Source: Sitta carolinensis
Taxonomy: Eukaryota; Chordata; Aves; Passeriformes; Sittidae
DNA: 64,000 nt
Direction of reading: 5' to 3'
NCBI GenBank assembly: GCA_032173965.1
Contig: CM063289.1
Coordinates: 27,057,690-27,121,689, forward strand
The notes under the pieces were generated by a model. It was not told the origin of the DNA. It ran no database searches and saw only the letters and a list, made by a program, of their open reading frames with translations. A program made the translations under genes and the position numbers. Shown here in pieces: positions 22,801 to 37,000 of the stretch (position 1 is the first letter of the stretch; each line of letters begins with the position of its first letter).

Positions 22801-25800
22801 GTAAACCCAAGTCGGCTTTCTAGGAATAGAGTGCAGAATCATTTATTTATTGCTGCTTTTCATGTCTGTCTTCCAGAGGAAGGTCATACACGAGGCAAAA
22901 GCACTTTTCCTCATGCCTCAAGGAAAGCCTTGGCTTTGAGAGTGCCCTTCCCTGTCTCTCCTGCTGCTGGGGAGAACAAGAGTCCCAGCCCTGGCTGCGC
23001 CATTCCAGAGATTCTCTGCTCCACATTCCCAAAGCCTTGAGCCCGTGAAAGCAGGACCTGTCAGGGTATCAGATGTAGTGTCTGGGTGTTTTCTTGCTAC
23101 TACTGAGTCATCCTCTCTCTGAAATGGTCCTGACTGGGCGGAGAACTTACCGTGGGCTGGTTGCCATCAGTTCATCTGGGCTTTCAAAGGCAGATCAGAC
23201 AGAACCTGGAAGAGTTTTTCTTTAGTTGCCTGTTGAGCCTTCACATCCTGCTGCTTCTCCCTCCAGCTACAGCTTTTTGATTCCTGAGACACAAGAGTCT
23301 TTCCCTTCATTTTCCTATTAGCCTTAGCCTACAGCAAGCATCTTAGAGAGAGCAAAGTTCTTTGAATCGGCGTTTCTGCACACAAAATGAGGAATATCAT
23401 TGTGTTTTCTCACCCTTCCCCTTGCTGGACAACATCTTTGAGAAGACAGAGCCTGACCCTGTGCAACTCTGGCTTTTAGCAGCATGATCTCTCACCCTGG
23501 GACACATCTCTGAGTGCTTTGGTGATACAAAGAGTAAATACATTTTAATTTGCTCATTATGGCAATGACGGGTGCTATACATAAAATTATTCATATCCAC
23601 TAGTACCAAACAAATCCTCAGTGCCATTACCTGGCCAAGTGCTACACCTTAAGGTGTCACAGTTACCTTAAAAATGACATTATTCTGCCTGTGGAGCCAC
23701 GTCCCTGTAAATAAGCAACTGGCTGAAACATCTTTCTGGTTTGGCAGCCTGATGATAACAATTTAACAAAGAGAGGCACATTAACTGAACCCTTGTAGGA
23801 ATCTGCTCCCAATAAAAGACTATTTCAGTGGCCCTTTTTTTAACCCAGAGTTACTGAGCACAGTGATAAACTGCCCTCTAGACATGGAGGACAAACTGTT
23901 AGGGGAGATTATTCAGGCCATGCAAAGCTTTCTGTTTGTCTTTTTTTTCTGATTTTTCTTTTTTTCCAAATGACTTTGCCCCAGCCTGAACCCGAGGTGT
24001 GCCTGTGTGATACAGCTTGCTCAACCTCTGGCACAATTGATTCAGATGTTAATCCATGACAAAATGTTTGTCCATGACAAAAAACCTCAAAAAACAAAAA
24101 AAAAAACCCCACCCCACTTACAGAAAGACCTCTCCATCCACAGGACCTTTGCTGGAAATACAGCACACATCCAATATTTCAACAGCAGCTAAAGATAAAC
24201 CGAGATTATAAACACAGAGCACCCTCTAGATATAACTTCAAACCATGACAGCGATCCCAGCACGTGGAATTTTCAAGCTTCTCTCTGCTTGCCTTTGTTT
24301 TGCTGCCTCTCAGCACGCGCCTCTCAGTGGTGAACATGCAGGAGGAGTGGGGAATTACCACAAGTGAGGCTCAAACAGCAGCAGGGGCCCAAGAGACAGA
24401 ATTTCCTACAGCTCAACACGTTTTTCAGGGAGAACTAAAAAGCACCATCATGTTTTACACATAATTTACAACCTGATTTAATTAGAGGTAGGTCTAACAG
24501 ATGAGATTTATGACAGCAACCAGGTCATTTTCTGCCTCCTCGGGTCCGTGGGTCAGGGGGAATGCTGTCTCCTGGCATGGCCTGTGTCCTCTTCTCCTTT
24601 GCTGCCCCTTCTCCAGTGGTGACTGCAGCAGCTGTGGCTTTCTTGATGAGTTCAAGTCCCAAACCAACTCTCTACGTTGCTGAGTTAGGATTCATCACAC
24701 TCGAAAATCAAATGCCCACCATGAACACCCGCAAGTGCAACACATCCTTTGCAGAGTTCGTATCCCAGGTTTGTGAGCCTTTTCCTCCTGTAAATAAATC
24801 CTCTACGGTTTCACCAAACACGATGGTTGTTTAAATGGCAGTTTCCTGTTTAAAAAAAACCCTGAAACACATCAGAGCTGAAAGGCTTTTCCTGGGAAAG
24901 ATCAGACTGGAGCCAGCAAGCAGCTGTTTACAGAATTATCAGAGCACTTTCTTTTTCTCCTCTGAGAAATCTGTTTTATTCACTGCTTCAGAACTCAGAA
25001 CGCATTTCCTTCTGTGGAAAAACTCATTCAAAGGTAAAGGGAAGCTTCCCACCAATTTTAATTGTGAAGAACATAAGGTGGCAAATATATGGTAAAATCT
25101 GCAACCGAAGAATATTGCCAGCTTTTTACAATGAACACAAACCCCACTGCATCACCACTTTTGTTACTAACATTGTTATTATCTGTTGTGAGGCTGGTTT
25201 CTGGAAGAAAATAAAAAAAAAAACTCACCTTGCTGAACTTAAAATTCTCCTCTTCTGGCTTTTGATCCACTAAAAATAATGTCTCATTGTGACTGAGGCC
25301 AAATCTGGCATAGGTTCACCTACTCTGAAAGCTCTAAAGTCCTGTGAAGAGGGTAAGACAAAGAAAGAAAACCCCTCCATGTCCCATCCCTCATCTCCAT
25401 CTCCTCTCCATTAGACCTCAAGACAACACATAAACTTGTTTTCAAACTAGAAACAGCATTTTTAAAGAAAATAAGATACTCATCATCTGTGTGTCAAATA
25501 AAATTTAACAAAGTACACAATTTACAAGAAAGGCAACATCTCACAGCATTGTGACTTCTGCTCATTTCACATACAGATCACTTCTGACACTGAGAGCTGT
25601 TCCTACACCGCTAATAACTGTTAAAGAAGACAAAGATGCCATAAAAGGGGTTTCTTTTTTGCAGCTAGTACCTGGCAGTAATTCTTCCTAATCCTTTATT
25701 TTCACAAATGTCTGAGGCTGAATGGGCAGAGATTGCTGCCTGTTAACCTGATTTCCCTTTAATCTATTGTGATTTCCTTTCTTTGTTGGTGAGGAGTATT

Positions 25801-28310
25801 TATAGAGTGGTGCTACAGAGCTATGAAACAGGGTTGAAAAGCCAGCAAATAATATCAGATCTTAAAAGACCTTCTTTTTTTTTTCAAGAAAAAGACCCAA
25901 CATTCTATATCTAAAAGCCCCTTGAATGGGCAACATCTGAGGCTATTCTTCTCATTGAGATTTTTTCAGGTGCTGATAAAACATTTTAGGGTGATAGATG
26001 AGCCACAGGGCAAACACATCCATTGAGATAAGACTATTTAAAGCTGTAAAAACTAATAGCTGGAGTGCTGTTTCACTAATAGACCTGACATTTCCTGCCT
26101 CCAGTAGGATAATTTCAGAAAGAGACAGGCCATGTTACAGGTACTCAGGAAATCCTATCGGGGATATTCCCATATTCCTCACTGTCATGAGCTGAAATGT
26201 GTAATTCAGTTTCACCCCACTTTCAGACAGCAAGTAAAACCAGAAAAAAAGCACCAAACCCACACCTTTATTCTTCCCCATGCCAGCCTTAGCTCGGGTA
26301 TTTCAAAACAACATCCTAAAGGTTTTTAATGGGGCTGATCCCAAAAAGCAAATCAGTGTGAGAAGATGAATTTGTGGAAGACCTCAGCACAAGAGGGAAA
26401 CACTCTTACAAATCATGATTTTTGCAGCACTAACATCAAACCAGGAGCAGGAGGCTGAGTCCCAGGATGGCACGAACAGGAGCAGAAGGAGAAGCCAGGA
26501 GCTGTGCCTCCACTCCCTGCTGCTCAGATGGACTTTCACTCTGTTCCTTCACCACTCTGTGCATCCCACGTTGGCTCAGGGAGGGAATTGCAGAGAACGG
26601 ATTCAAACCTCTGTGGAAAACTGCCAACAGATATCCCCTTTCATTTCTCTGACATGATATTCTTCTGACTGAGAACAGCATTTGCCAGGAAAGCAATAAA
26701 TACGAACCTGACAGGATAGGAATTCTTCAAACAGCAAAGAAAGAAAAAAGGAAACAGTGCATGAAAATCTATTTCACAACCTAAAAACCATCCAGGAAGA
26801 GGTTACCTGCTCTGTTGCAGCAACTGTCACTGAGTAGAGATTAAAGCACAGAAAACACTGCCTTTAATCCAACGTGAGGGAGTGAAAATTGCACATTCCC
26901 AATCTATACAAGCAGCTGCTTTCCCAGAAGCCACTGCCATGGAAAGGAGAGATCTGCCAGCGCTCTCACTGCTGTACAACCACAGGCGGATCCTGCAAAC
27001 TGTTGGCTAATGAGTTTCTCATTACTGCAGGAGATCATGGCCTTAATTAGCATTGGTTAAACTGGGACCATTTCTTGAAGTGGTCCTGTCTGGGCTGGGC
27101 ACTCTCGAGTACAATACAGAGACTGAGTTACAGCAGTGGCAATGGGAGACAGCACATAAACACAGCACAGGGACAAGACATTCTTATCCCTTCTGAACAC
27201 ACAGAACTGCTCCTTCCCCCCCTCCTTGGGATTCCTCTTCCTCACCATTGCCAGGTTACACCTCAAACCTGCTCGTTCTGAATTTTTAAACTGAGTTTAC
27301 ACAACAGCTGTATAACGTGAGCCAATTTTTCTGATTTTTCAACCAACTTCACTGTGAGGGTACCAGAAGAGGAACAACAAGACCAAATTTAGCCTTCATT
27401 GTAAAAATGCATTTTAATTTAAATGCACACTTAGCTGTGGCTTATTTCAGTTGATGTTTTGTAGCTGGTTGAAAACCAGAGATCACATTCTTCCTTCCAA
27501 GGCCTCCTGGGTACAGTTACCTACACACAAATCAAAATGCCATTAACACTGGTGTGCTTTCACCACAGCAGAATAACCTTTATTCCAGGTGGGATCCAAG
27601 TATTTCAACAATGTTCATTAACAAAGGCAAGGAATGTTTCACCCTGACCTACTGGGCATTTCGAGGAAGGCATGAGACATCAAAAAGTAGAAATACAATA
27701 AAATATATGTGCACACATCCACACTTCTCTCTCTCCCTGTACATAAAACATGTATTTCTTACACTTCAATTTTACTGCATTACTCTCTTGGCAGAGAATG
27801 GGAACATTCCTTCTCAGCTGAGCTTTATTATCAGTTCTGTGCACATTACTGGAAATTTTGAGGGGATTCTGCTTTCAAAGCTGTCATGTTTAAATGCACA
27901 CCTTTAATTTCAAATCCCACTTGAATGAAAAAAAGTGAGCAAAATTAATTTCAGCTGCTCATGCCACAAAGATAAATCAGCTTTGAGAGCACCACATAGC
28001 ATGGGCTGTCCCAGGAATGTGGAATTTTGCAGATGATACAAATACCTCCTGTTTTGGGATGCTCATCGTAAAACACCCAAAAAGAGGCCAAAAAAGTGGA
28101 GGCAGCAATTAAAATCAGCAAGCTACACATCTGCAAGATAAGCAACACTTATTGTTAAAGATTGCTATTCCCCAAATCGAGGATTTTTTCCTTCCCCAGG
28201 TATTTCCACTGTCAAAATTAAAGGCCATGCCAGACACAAACATTGCATTTTAAATCTGGCAGAATTATCCCAGAGGAGCACAAGCTATGAAACAAACTTA
28301 CTGAAATGAC
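22801..28310. other. Intergenic region between C8B and DAB1
   Basis: No exon with matching splice sites and a recognisable domain was found on either strand. Open frames are short and unrelated to known families. The sequence is mostly unique and moderately AT-rich. Liver regulatory elements for C8B could lie here, but none is demonstrable by eye. Confidence 0.6.
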
Positions 28311-28326
28311 ACCTTTTTTTAATGTT

Positions 28327-28332
28327 TTTATT
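28327..28332 (-). terminator. DAB1: Candidate distal poly(A) signal (AATAAA)
   Basis: On the minus strand ATGAATAAAAACAT is followed within 20 nt by an A-run and then a GT-rich stretch (ggtgtcatttc...gtttgtttc). This is a reasonable cleavage site near 28310 and would end the putative DAB1 3' UTR. Confidence 0.5.
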
Positions 28333-28531
28333 CATAACAGTATTACATGGTGTGTTACAGAAATTAATGGAAAATTTCTAAAAGTTTGTTGGTTTCTGTT
28401 GTTGTTGCTGAATGCGTTACACATAAAGTTAAAAATAATGTGTCTGTAGATGTTAACAAATGGTCGTTATTTGAGGTAAAGTTAAAGTAGGTTTAGAAAT
28501 GTACTGCAACAGTCATTTTATCTTTCTCATC

Positions 28532-28537
28532 TTTATT
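28532..28537 (-). terminator. DAB1: Candidate proximal poly(A) signal (AATAAA)
   Basis: A second AATAAA on the minus strand lies about 200 nt before the distal one. Downstream sequence is AT-rich with modest GT content. Use of both sites would give two close 3' ends. Confidence 0.4.
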
Positions 28538-30978
28538 AAAAAAATAAGTGTCAGAATGCAGAAATAAAAATGAATGAAAACCACGGAGTAAACATTTTTG
28601 CAAAGAAGGTGCCCAGTACGTTATTGAGATGAAAGGTTTCAGCAGACACTTGGATGACTACGAGCTATCAAAATATCTTTTCATGACAGGTAAAGATCGA
28701 GAACCTACGTGGGGGGGATGGTAACAGGATGGCTGGGGGGGTTCCCTGGTTTGTAAATTTAAAGTGACGAATTTAGTGCTAGTGAAGGATGAGGGATTAA
28801 ACAATTGCACAAGCTGGATATTTGAGTTATCTACAATACTGGTACAGTGCAGAGGCCCTGCAGCCCTCTCAGCTCAGCATCCCAGCCACAACAAGGATGA
28901 TCATCTGACAAGACAACCCAGAACTTGCTTTTGGTCATGGCACAGGTAAGACAAAGGTCCGTGGTGATGGCCCAGCTGTGTCCTGGGAGACACACCGGGA
29001 TTCCAGCCTCATTCCCTCGGCCCCTCCTCGGGAGTGATCTGCTTCCTACCAGTGGGATCCTCTGAGACATCAACCTCTTCTTTCCTCTGTGTTTCACCCC
29101 ATAACTGGAAATGCACTGATGACACTAAACCTCCAATGTCTGTGATGAACCAAAACTGGGTTTGTGGTTCCATGTGCAGGACAAAAACCAAAACAAAAGC
29201 TGCTGAGGAAGAAAGGAGCACCACCGTGCAAATCAGGGAAATATTCTGACAGAAATGTCCTCCAGAAATGCTTTTACCTCTGCTTTTAATCCTGAAACAC
29301 TCGATCCACCAAGTTTTAAATTATCTCCTCCAGTCAGGAAACTTGATCTTCCAATGGGAAAATAAGATTTGCTACGAAGCTGTTTGCACACGAGTAAGGA
29401 ACAAGCATCAAATGACTGTGGATGGGATTAAATTCTCCTCTCTGCAGGTTCATTAGGTCTATTCACAGCTAATTTCTCATTCACATACATTCTGCAACGC
29501 ACATTTCTCTAATTTCTCTAATTCAAAATAAAAGAATGGGATTGTGTTGTGAGATTTGGCTGCACATACCAACAATCACCACCCCAGTTATTCTGCCTTC
29601 TAAACCATTTTTAGCTTATAACAGAGATGAAAGAAAGTAAAACATTTATAACTCCAGGCCTATTTTAATCATGACAAAAATGTAAATCCTAATGTGTCAA
29701 TTTAAAACAAAATCTGCACAATAACCCTAAAAACTGATTAATCCTTTGATTTCTTTAACCTTTTTTCCTTTTTTCTATTTTTCTTTTTTTTTTTCTTATT
29801 TTTTTTCTTTTTAGTGTTAAACCACTAAATTCAATATACTGTAACTGCATAGGAACATCAGGAAAACACATTTGACCTGTATAACAATTCTCTGTAGGGC
29901 AAAAATATATAGATTCTTTATGAAAATCATGTGCTAAACATATGAACCCAAACACTGCACTTTTTGCTTCATAAATGTAAAAAAAGGAAGTTTTAAATTC
30001 TTTTTGTTCTGTGTGTAAACAGTTGGATGACTTCTATGCAGAGGTTCAAAGGAATGTCAATGGAAAGTGATCTCTTGTAAGTGGAATTATGTCCATGTGA
30101 TAACGCTAGACCATAAAATCATGTGTTCCCATTAATTTCATTAGTTGCTGACAAGCTGACTGCTTTTGGCAAATGCACTTGAGCTTCAGCCCATTATTGT
30201 TAAGCATGTGAAAAAACATATGTGATGTGAGAACCACAAACTGGGTTTGCCACACCTCCCAAGCACTGCACCTTGCTACCTTCTCTACTGTGTAATGGCA
30301 TTAGTAAAAGAATTTTCATAACATTTATATTTACAAAAAAAAATGGCAATTTTCATTCGAACTCCTTAAAGCCATTTCCCCTTAAACATTTAAAGAGTTT
30401 AACAGTAAGATTTTTTTTCAAGTTATAAAATAAAAATCCCATTTGATTTTTTTCTGATGTACAAAAGTGATAAAGATGAACAATTTTGATCACAGAGTCA
30501 GTTTGTTATTCCAAAATCCATGCCGTCCTTGTCCCATTTGTCAAGTCCGCTTCATCCAACTCCTAAACCAGAAGCATACCAGTATTATTTGGCAAATGAT
30601 TTTTTTTTTTCATCAAAAATGGCACACAGAGAAGAAAACACTTGTCTGCATAGCATTACAGCAGCAAGATATTGAAGAAATAAAAATATTCCTTTTCTGC
30701 ACTTTGTTTAGAGTTTCCTAGGAAATACTGACTCTTTTGTCTTTCCTCGGTGGGACTCAATGTCCTTTTCTCTACCCACAACATGAGCATTCCAACAGAA
30801 AGCAGCATTTCTTCCTCATGATGTGCTAGAACTTATAGGTCCATTTGGCAACATTTTCAGTCTTGGATGGATAAACAACCGAGTTCTGTTCTGTGGTTTC
30901 AAGTTGGGAATCATTTCTGCAGGAGGCGTTTTGCTGTTAGATCTGTCACTCATACAAAACTACAGAGTAAGAAATACA

Positions 30979-31005
30979 AAAAAAAAAAAAAAAAGAAAAA
31001 AAGGG
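30979..31005 (+). repeat. A-rich tract
   Basis: Two A-runs split by one G, followed by a short G-run. On the minus strand it forms a pyrimidine tract inside the putative DAB1 3' UTR. Confidence 0.8.
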
Positions 31006-34000
31006 GGGAAAAAATGACACCACCAGTATTTTGTTGTTATTGTTTAAATATGTTTACATAGAGGGAAAAAAAAAGGGTCAGGATCAGCCTGATGTAAATG
31101 ACGATGAAAACCATGTCACTGTGACATAAAAAGTGCCGACTCGTGCCCCAAAGGCTGTTGAATGATAATGCCACTGCTACATATAGAATCTGCTTTTTGC
31201 TGAAAAGAAAAAAAAAAGGAATGTCTAACTCCCAATAAATTTCAGATGCTCATTATTTGTAGGTGGCACAGAGAAGGTGACAAATATTTAAAAGAAGACC
31301 GAGGAGTAAGATTTCCTAGTCTGGATACCCACCACTTGTGGGGATGGGGCTGCACTTGTGGTATGAGAAGCAGGGAGAGTTTTTGTTTTGTGCTGCCATA
31401 GGAATCTGCCATTGGTTGCCAAAAAAAACACATCAGGAACACTCGTAGAGCCAGTCCAGGAGGGCAATCTCTCTCCTTTGTCAGACAAAATCAATCAGAA
31501 AAAAGCATGAAAGCCAAAGGCCGGCCGGGTTGTTGGGTTTCGGTTGAGTCTTGGAGCACCACAAGCCTGTAACAATGCTATTTCTTAGGTCTGTTAATCT
31601 GCGCGTAGAGAGGTTCTGCTTCCTGGGGATAACAAAAATAAAATGAGCAGAGATGTCTCCAGACAGCATTTTCAGAACATTTTTACAACATCTGCTTGAG
31701 AGCAGCGATACCTTGTGAGTCAAAACCCACAGGAAGTGTTTGCTTTCTGTGCTGCCTTAAGCAATCGTGGCACCCCGGTTGAGTGGTGAAGAAAATGGGA
31801 ATTATTTCAGAAAATGAGTGTTTTCTATCCATTTCCTCCTCCAGCACTGGCCATGCACCGACCCTCACTGCTGGGCATGGACATATGAAGGAATTAAATG
31901 ATAATTTATAGGCCTGGATGTTTGGAAGTTCCGAGGTCGGAACTGCAGCCTGTGGACGAGGCTGAGTTTCCCTCCAAGCAGCACAAGTGCAGAACACAGC
32001 TGTGGGTTTTGCAGAACTCAGGAGAAAACTGCTTGCAAACAAAAACTGCCACGGAAAGCTGAGCTGATGAAGCTGTGATGGGATTTAAAACAACAACACG
32101 AGTGGCCCATGAAGAACGAGGCGCGCCAGCCCTGCGCAGTTTGATTAGGAGTCTGTGGAACCATTAGTACAATCGTTAAAGCTGGGAGGAAAGCACAAAA
32201 CTGGTTAACAGAGACTTTCTTGGGAATTTCCTGGATGTGGGAAGGGGGAAAAGCTGCCATGTTCTTCAGCTGTTGCTTCACAGTTGACACACCCTGTGCT
32301 TTCTTAACACTGTGTTCATCTCAGCTGGGCTGCGGCGGGAAGCAAATCACCCGTGGACCCTGGAATCCACTCTACTTCATTTCCAGAAACTAATTTCTGA
32401 AACTAAGAATGACATATAAAAAAGGAACAAGACAGGCAGAAAGGCTAATTAATGCCACACTGCATTAACTCTCCATAGCTTGATAAATATTCAAATACCA
32501 CACCATGATGTTGAATTTAACCAAGTCAGAATCAACTCATGTTACAGCAGAATTGGCAGGAGCTAACTTTTGAGCAAAAAAAAACCCTCAGAAAGCTGGC
32601 AAATCACTGGGCACTGAGGAGCACAGACAGGTCTGCCAAGGGATGGCACAGGATTTTAACCACTGTCTGTCAAAATGATGCAGGGGATGAGGAGAACAGC
32701 CCAAAGGTGCATCCACAGGGAGCTTGGGGTGCCTGGCCAGTGCTCCAGGCTCTGCCCCATCCCAGTGCCCTGTGTGCCTTAGAGTGCACAACAAATCCAC
32801 AATATGACCTCTTCGTCCACACCAAGGGAAGTTGTCTCTTATTCCCTGAAACTGCTGCATTTCTGGAGCTGGCAGAGCCCCTGTTTCCCCACCCCCTGCA
32901 CACACAGAGCCCTGAGTACGCTGCGAGCACTGGGAGTGAGAGAAACCCTCTGGAATGATTAAATAAATGCTGCTGAAATTATCCCCAGCAAGAAGCAAAT
33001 ACATTTTGTGACCTTGAAAAACTGAAGGCAATCAAAGGAGATGACTGAGAGTAAATAACTGCTTTTCACACACTGTGAGTTAAGTCTACCTATGCCAATT
33101 TTCACATACAGGCTTGAAGCTGGCAGAATGATCTATCACAGCTAGCTCAGAGAAAATCTGTACTAATTAATGTGTGAACCTGACACACACCAGGCCATTC
33201 TTCAGGCAGTTGCTGAACCTAAGGTCATTGCAAAGGGAAGTGAAAAGGAAGGAGGAGAAGAAAAGGAGAGGGAGGGAGAACATCCCTTTGGAACAAAAGA
33301 TGTCAGTTTTTCAAATGCCTTCAGGGAAAAAAAGAACTTTTCAAAATGTCAAGTCTGCTTGTTAGAGCTGTCCTCAAATATCCTTCAGATATGCAGATGT
33401 GCTGAAGTAACAGGTGTCCTAAGGTGCCACTGGACTCCACACCCTTGGAAGAGGAGGAGGAGGAGCTCCTCATCAGCAGCAGCACTCCCAACAAGCATGA
33501 GACTTTACAATGAGAAACTTCTTTGATTCATACCCAGCATTCATCTATACAAACACCTGATGTGGCAAAGGCCTGCATTTCTCACTGATTTGAATAATTT
33601 CTCTTCCAGCAGACCAGAGCATTTTGCATGAAAAGTGTGCTCTTACTTCTTCCTTTCAGTTGATTTCTCCCTTCAGATGCCTAAATGAGAAATTAATTGC
33701 AGTAATTGTGTGCAGTCTTCCCAGTCAAAGGGTTTTGGTCAATGCCTGAGATTTGTTTTCTAGTATTATTTTGAGCCAGTTCAAGCATGCTTTTAGCCCA
33801 ACAATGCAAATGGTGTCTGTAAAATATTGACACTCAAGAGGGCAAAGGAGAACAGAAGGGGACAGGAAAAAGTCAAAAGGAGAGTTGAGTGCTGTTGACT
33901 TCATGGACAGCTCCTCTCACAGTGCCAGGCACTGTTCTGGAGGGTCTTGAAAGCAGAAATTCCCCCCCCACACACACACACCCTTTTTTTTACATAATCC

Positions 34001-37000
34001 ACACAAAAGTAACAGGGCATGTTATGAAAGGCAGGTGAACATTAATTCTTCTCACAGCATCTCACCAGCATTTTCTGCCTTCTACTTCTACCACTGCATT
34101 AGGAACAGACGCAGAGGGAAGGGAAGGAAAGAACTGGTCTTTGTCAGGACAAAAAGAGAGGACCAAATAAAATAGCAGACAAAGCTTCTAATTCACATTA
34201 ACCCTTTGAATCTTACATTGTTTTCCTTGCTGAACTGGCCCAGAACCACCTCTGATGTGCTTTCATCAACCCACAGGGAGAAACCAAGACAAGAACTGGA
34301 CGCACTTTTCTAATTTTTGCTGCTATATTCCAGAAATACTTCATGCTGCAAATCACTTTATTCTTCCCATTTCTAAGGTGGACAAGACAGCAGCAAACAC
34401 CGTTTCTGGTGTAGTCCACTACTGTGTGAGGCAACAAGGGGTGTAACGCTTTAGAATAACATTATGCAAATGCTAGAAGTAAATTTGCATCCCATTTGAA
34501 GATATTAACACCTGCTCCCCAGCAGAACTAATCACTGGAGAGCATCTCCTGAAAGACTCATTACCTACTCGGGCTAGCAGGGGTGAACTCACTCACAAAA
34601 CATAGCTGTGGGTTAGGAAGAAACCCCTTTGATCACTTCGAGGCACCTGCTCCGTGCAGAGCTGCAGGCAAGATGTTCTCAATTGTGGAGGTGAGGCCCG
34701 CACAGGTTTCCCTGCCCTTTACAGCCACTTCTACTCCTGGCTGACTGATCAGAAAGGGCAGGCTCAAATGATAAAGAGTTTCATGAAATAAGTGTGCTGG
34801 AGAGCCACACAAAATGAGCATCTTGTGCTGGGGATGCAAGTGAAGGGGGTGGGAGTGCGAAGCGTCTTCTCTGGTTTTTTGCATGCTGACCCGTAGGCAA
34901 AATAGGACAGAGTAAAGTTGGCAAGCGGGGTTGAAATTAAATATCTTTGGTGGTAAGACAGGTCATTCCTACTGCCCCACTAACAGCCAGTTTTTATTTC
35001 TTACTTATTATTATTTACTAATATTTGGTTATTTTTCTTTCAGGCTCCACTGGCAGCATTAATACAGCAACCTTCTAGTTCAGGATTATACCTGGAGAGT
35101 GCCTCTGTTCTTACCATAAACCTACCTAGGAATATTTTCTAGTCTGAAATATCCAGTTTAATTATTAGCATTCTAAAAATCTCTGTCATTTCAGTAGTGA
35201 GATGGATGCTGTACATCCATGAAATGAAAAGCAATGACAACTACTCAGAGAGATGAACCTGCTCCATATCTTGGTCCTGATATAAAAATGAACTGCAGCC
35301 AAGAAACACTGATTATTTCTGGGCCCCTCTCCCAAAACAGTAGCCACACAATTATATCTGTCTACAGATCTGTCATCCACATATCCTTCCATCTACGTAT
35401 CTGTCAATTCTCCTTTGTAACAATTGAACCTAATGGCTGATTTCAAGCAAATTGTCCAGAAGTCTCAAAGATGCTGAATTTTCACAAGCAGATTTTTAAA
35501 ACCAGTTGTCGTGCAGAAGACAGGGAACCTTTAAATGGCCTCATCATAGAGGACACGAGGAAAGCTTGTCCCTAAATTGCATTGCTGGGTTGCAAATCAG
35601 CTCTAGATAAGCTACAAAGAATGCTGTCTTGTTTAGAGGAAGAAGTTGGAGAAAGGGAAGGGTACAAGGCAACCTCAGGTGGCCTTGGTGACACTGAAGA
35701 GGGGAGAAGCCCTTTTATGAGCTGGCCACATGAAAATGGTCACCTTGAAGGAGACTGCAGCAGCAGAGATGAAGGCAAACCTGCAGGATGCCCCTGTTCA
35801 AAGAGCAGCCTGATTTTCTCTGCCCATGCCCCTCTGTATTTCCTGGGAAATAGGAACAACCAACTGAGTAGGAGACCTGAAATGGTAATTTTAGGATTTC
35901 TCTAGAGTGAAGCAGGACTTCCCAACCTGTGATCCCCTTCCAAAGACACAACACTACCTCTCTCAGCTTCCCAGCCCTGCTCAGCACTGTGTCTTTAGCT
36001 TGAGAACGACAGCTTTAGAGCCTACAGCAAGAACAGGTCACCTGTAATTAGGAATTTCTCTTTGGACTTTATCCAGCTCCTACTGAGCCAGCTGAAAGAC
36101 TGGAACAGCTCCTGCAAGTACAGCCTTTAGTATTTTGAGCCTATTTGGAGTCCTGGTACAACAGAAAAGGGGCAGAAGTAAGAGGAGGATGCAGAATCAG
36201 CTTGATATTCCCTCCTGAGGCTCACTAAGCTCTCAGGTAACCCAAGGCTTTGTCCATAAATTGCTGTTTTCTCTCCATTTCCTAAAACCAGCCCAAATAA
36301 AAGAGTTATAGCATTCCATCCCAGAGCTGACTAAGATTTTTAGGAACGCTTATCACCAAGCACAGCACTTGTTCCAGGATGGATGATGGCAGTGGGCCAC
36401 CAAAGCACCACCAAAAGCTGATAGACAAATATTCTAATGAACTGTTGCTCTCCTGACAGTGCTGATGGCATCGTGAAGGGTGTGACACGTTTTGAGGGCT
36501 CCTAATTGTCTGCACACATTTCTCAGAACAACTGAACATTTTTTTCCAGGGAAATACGCTCTAGCCACAAATGTTTTGAAGGTTTCTTGAGAATCTCTCA
36601 TGAATGATTGCCAGTGCAAGTTTTGAGCTGGGCAGAAGCTCAACAGAGCTGCGCTTGTTCCTCTGTTCAAACTTTCTGCTTTAATGCAAAATGTCAACAG
36701 TAAGAAATGTTTAAGACATTTGGTAGGATCACAGCTAAGAAACAGTTCTTTCCCTCTCTCCTTTCACCTCAGTTACTCCCCACATAATCTAAAAACAGCA
36801 GAAGGGATTAAACATAAATAATCTGAAGATGGCAGTCATCTTACTCTGCATTCTCTTCACTTCGCCTGCAAAATCCCTACCCATCCTCAATGCCATGCAT
36901 GAACAAAGGGGAAACAACCAAATACAACAAACAGCTCTGCAAAGATTTAATCTTATTTCACCTGTGGAGGTTGGGCCTTTCTGCTTCTTTTCTTCAACCA

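Larger units (their letters stand above)
28310..31622 (-). other. DAB1: Putative terminal exon of DAB1, mostly 3' UTR
   Basis: On the minus strand a strong acceptor (ttttatttttgttatccccag) opens at 31622. A 14-codon frame with TAG follows, then about 3.2 kb of repeat-free, AT-rich sequence with ATTTA motifs. Two AATAAA signals sit at the far end (28537-28532 and 28332-28327). As I recall, mammalian DAB1 also has its main 3' UTR well downstream of the last coding exons. Donor candidates just after the DAB1 stop (near 39498 or 39494) could join here without triggering decay. An independent non-coding transcript is the alternative. Confidence 0.45.

Noticed and set aside
24264..24464. 66-codon frame with a signal-peptide-like start
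   Set aside because: The hydrophobic start is short, there is no domain, and no splice or promoter context. Chance is sufficient.
32539..33031. Overlapping 139- and 147-codon frames on opposite strands
   Set aside because: They occupy the same GC-richer stretch, have no domain and no convincing splice sites, and cannot both be coding.
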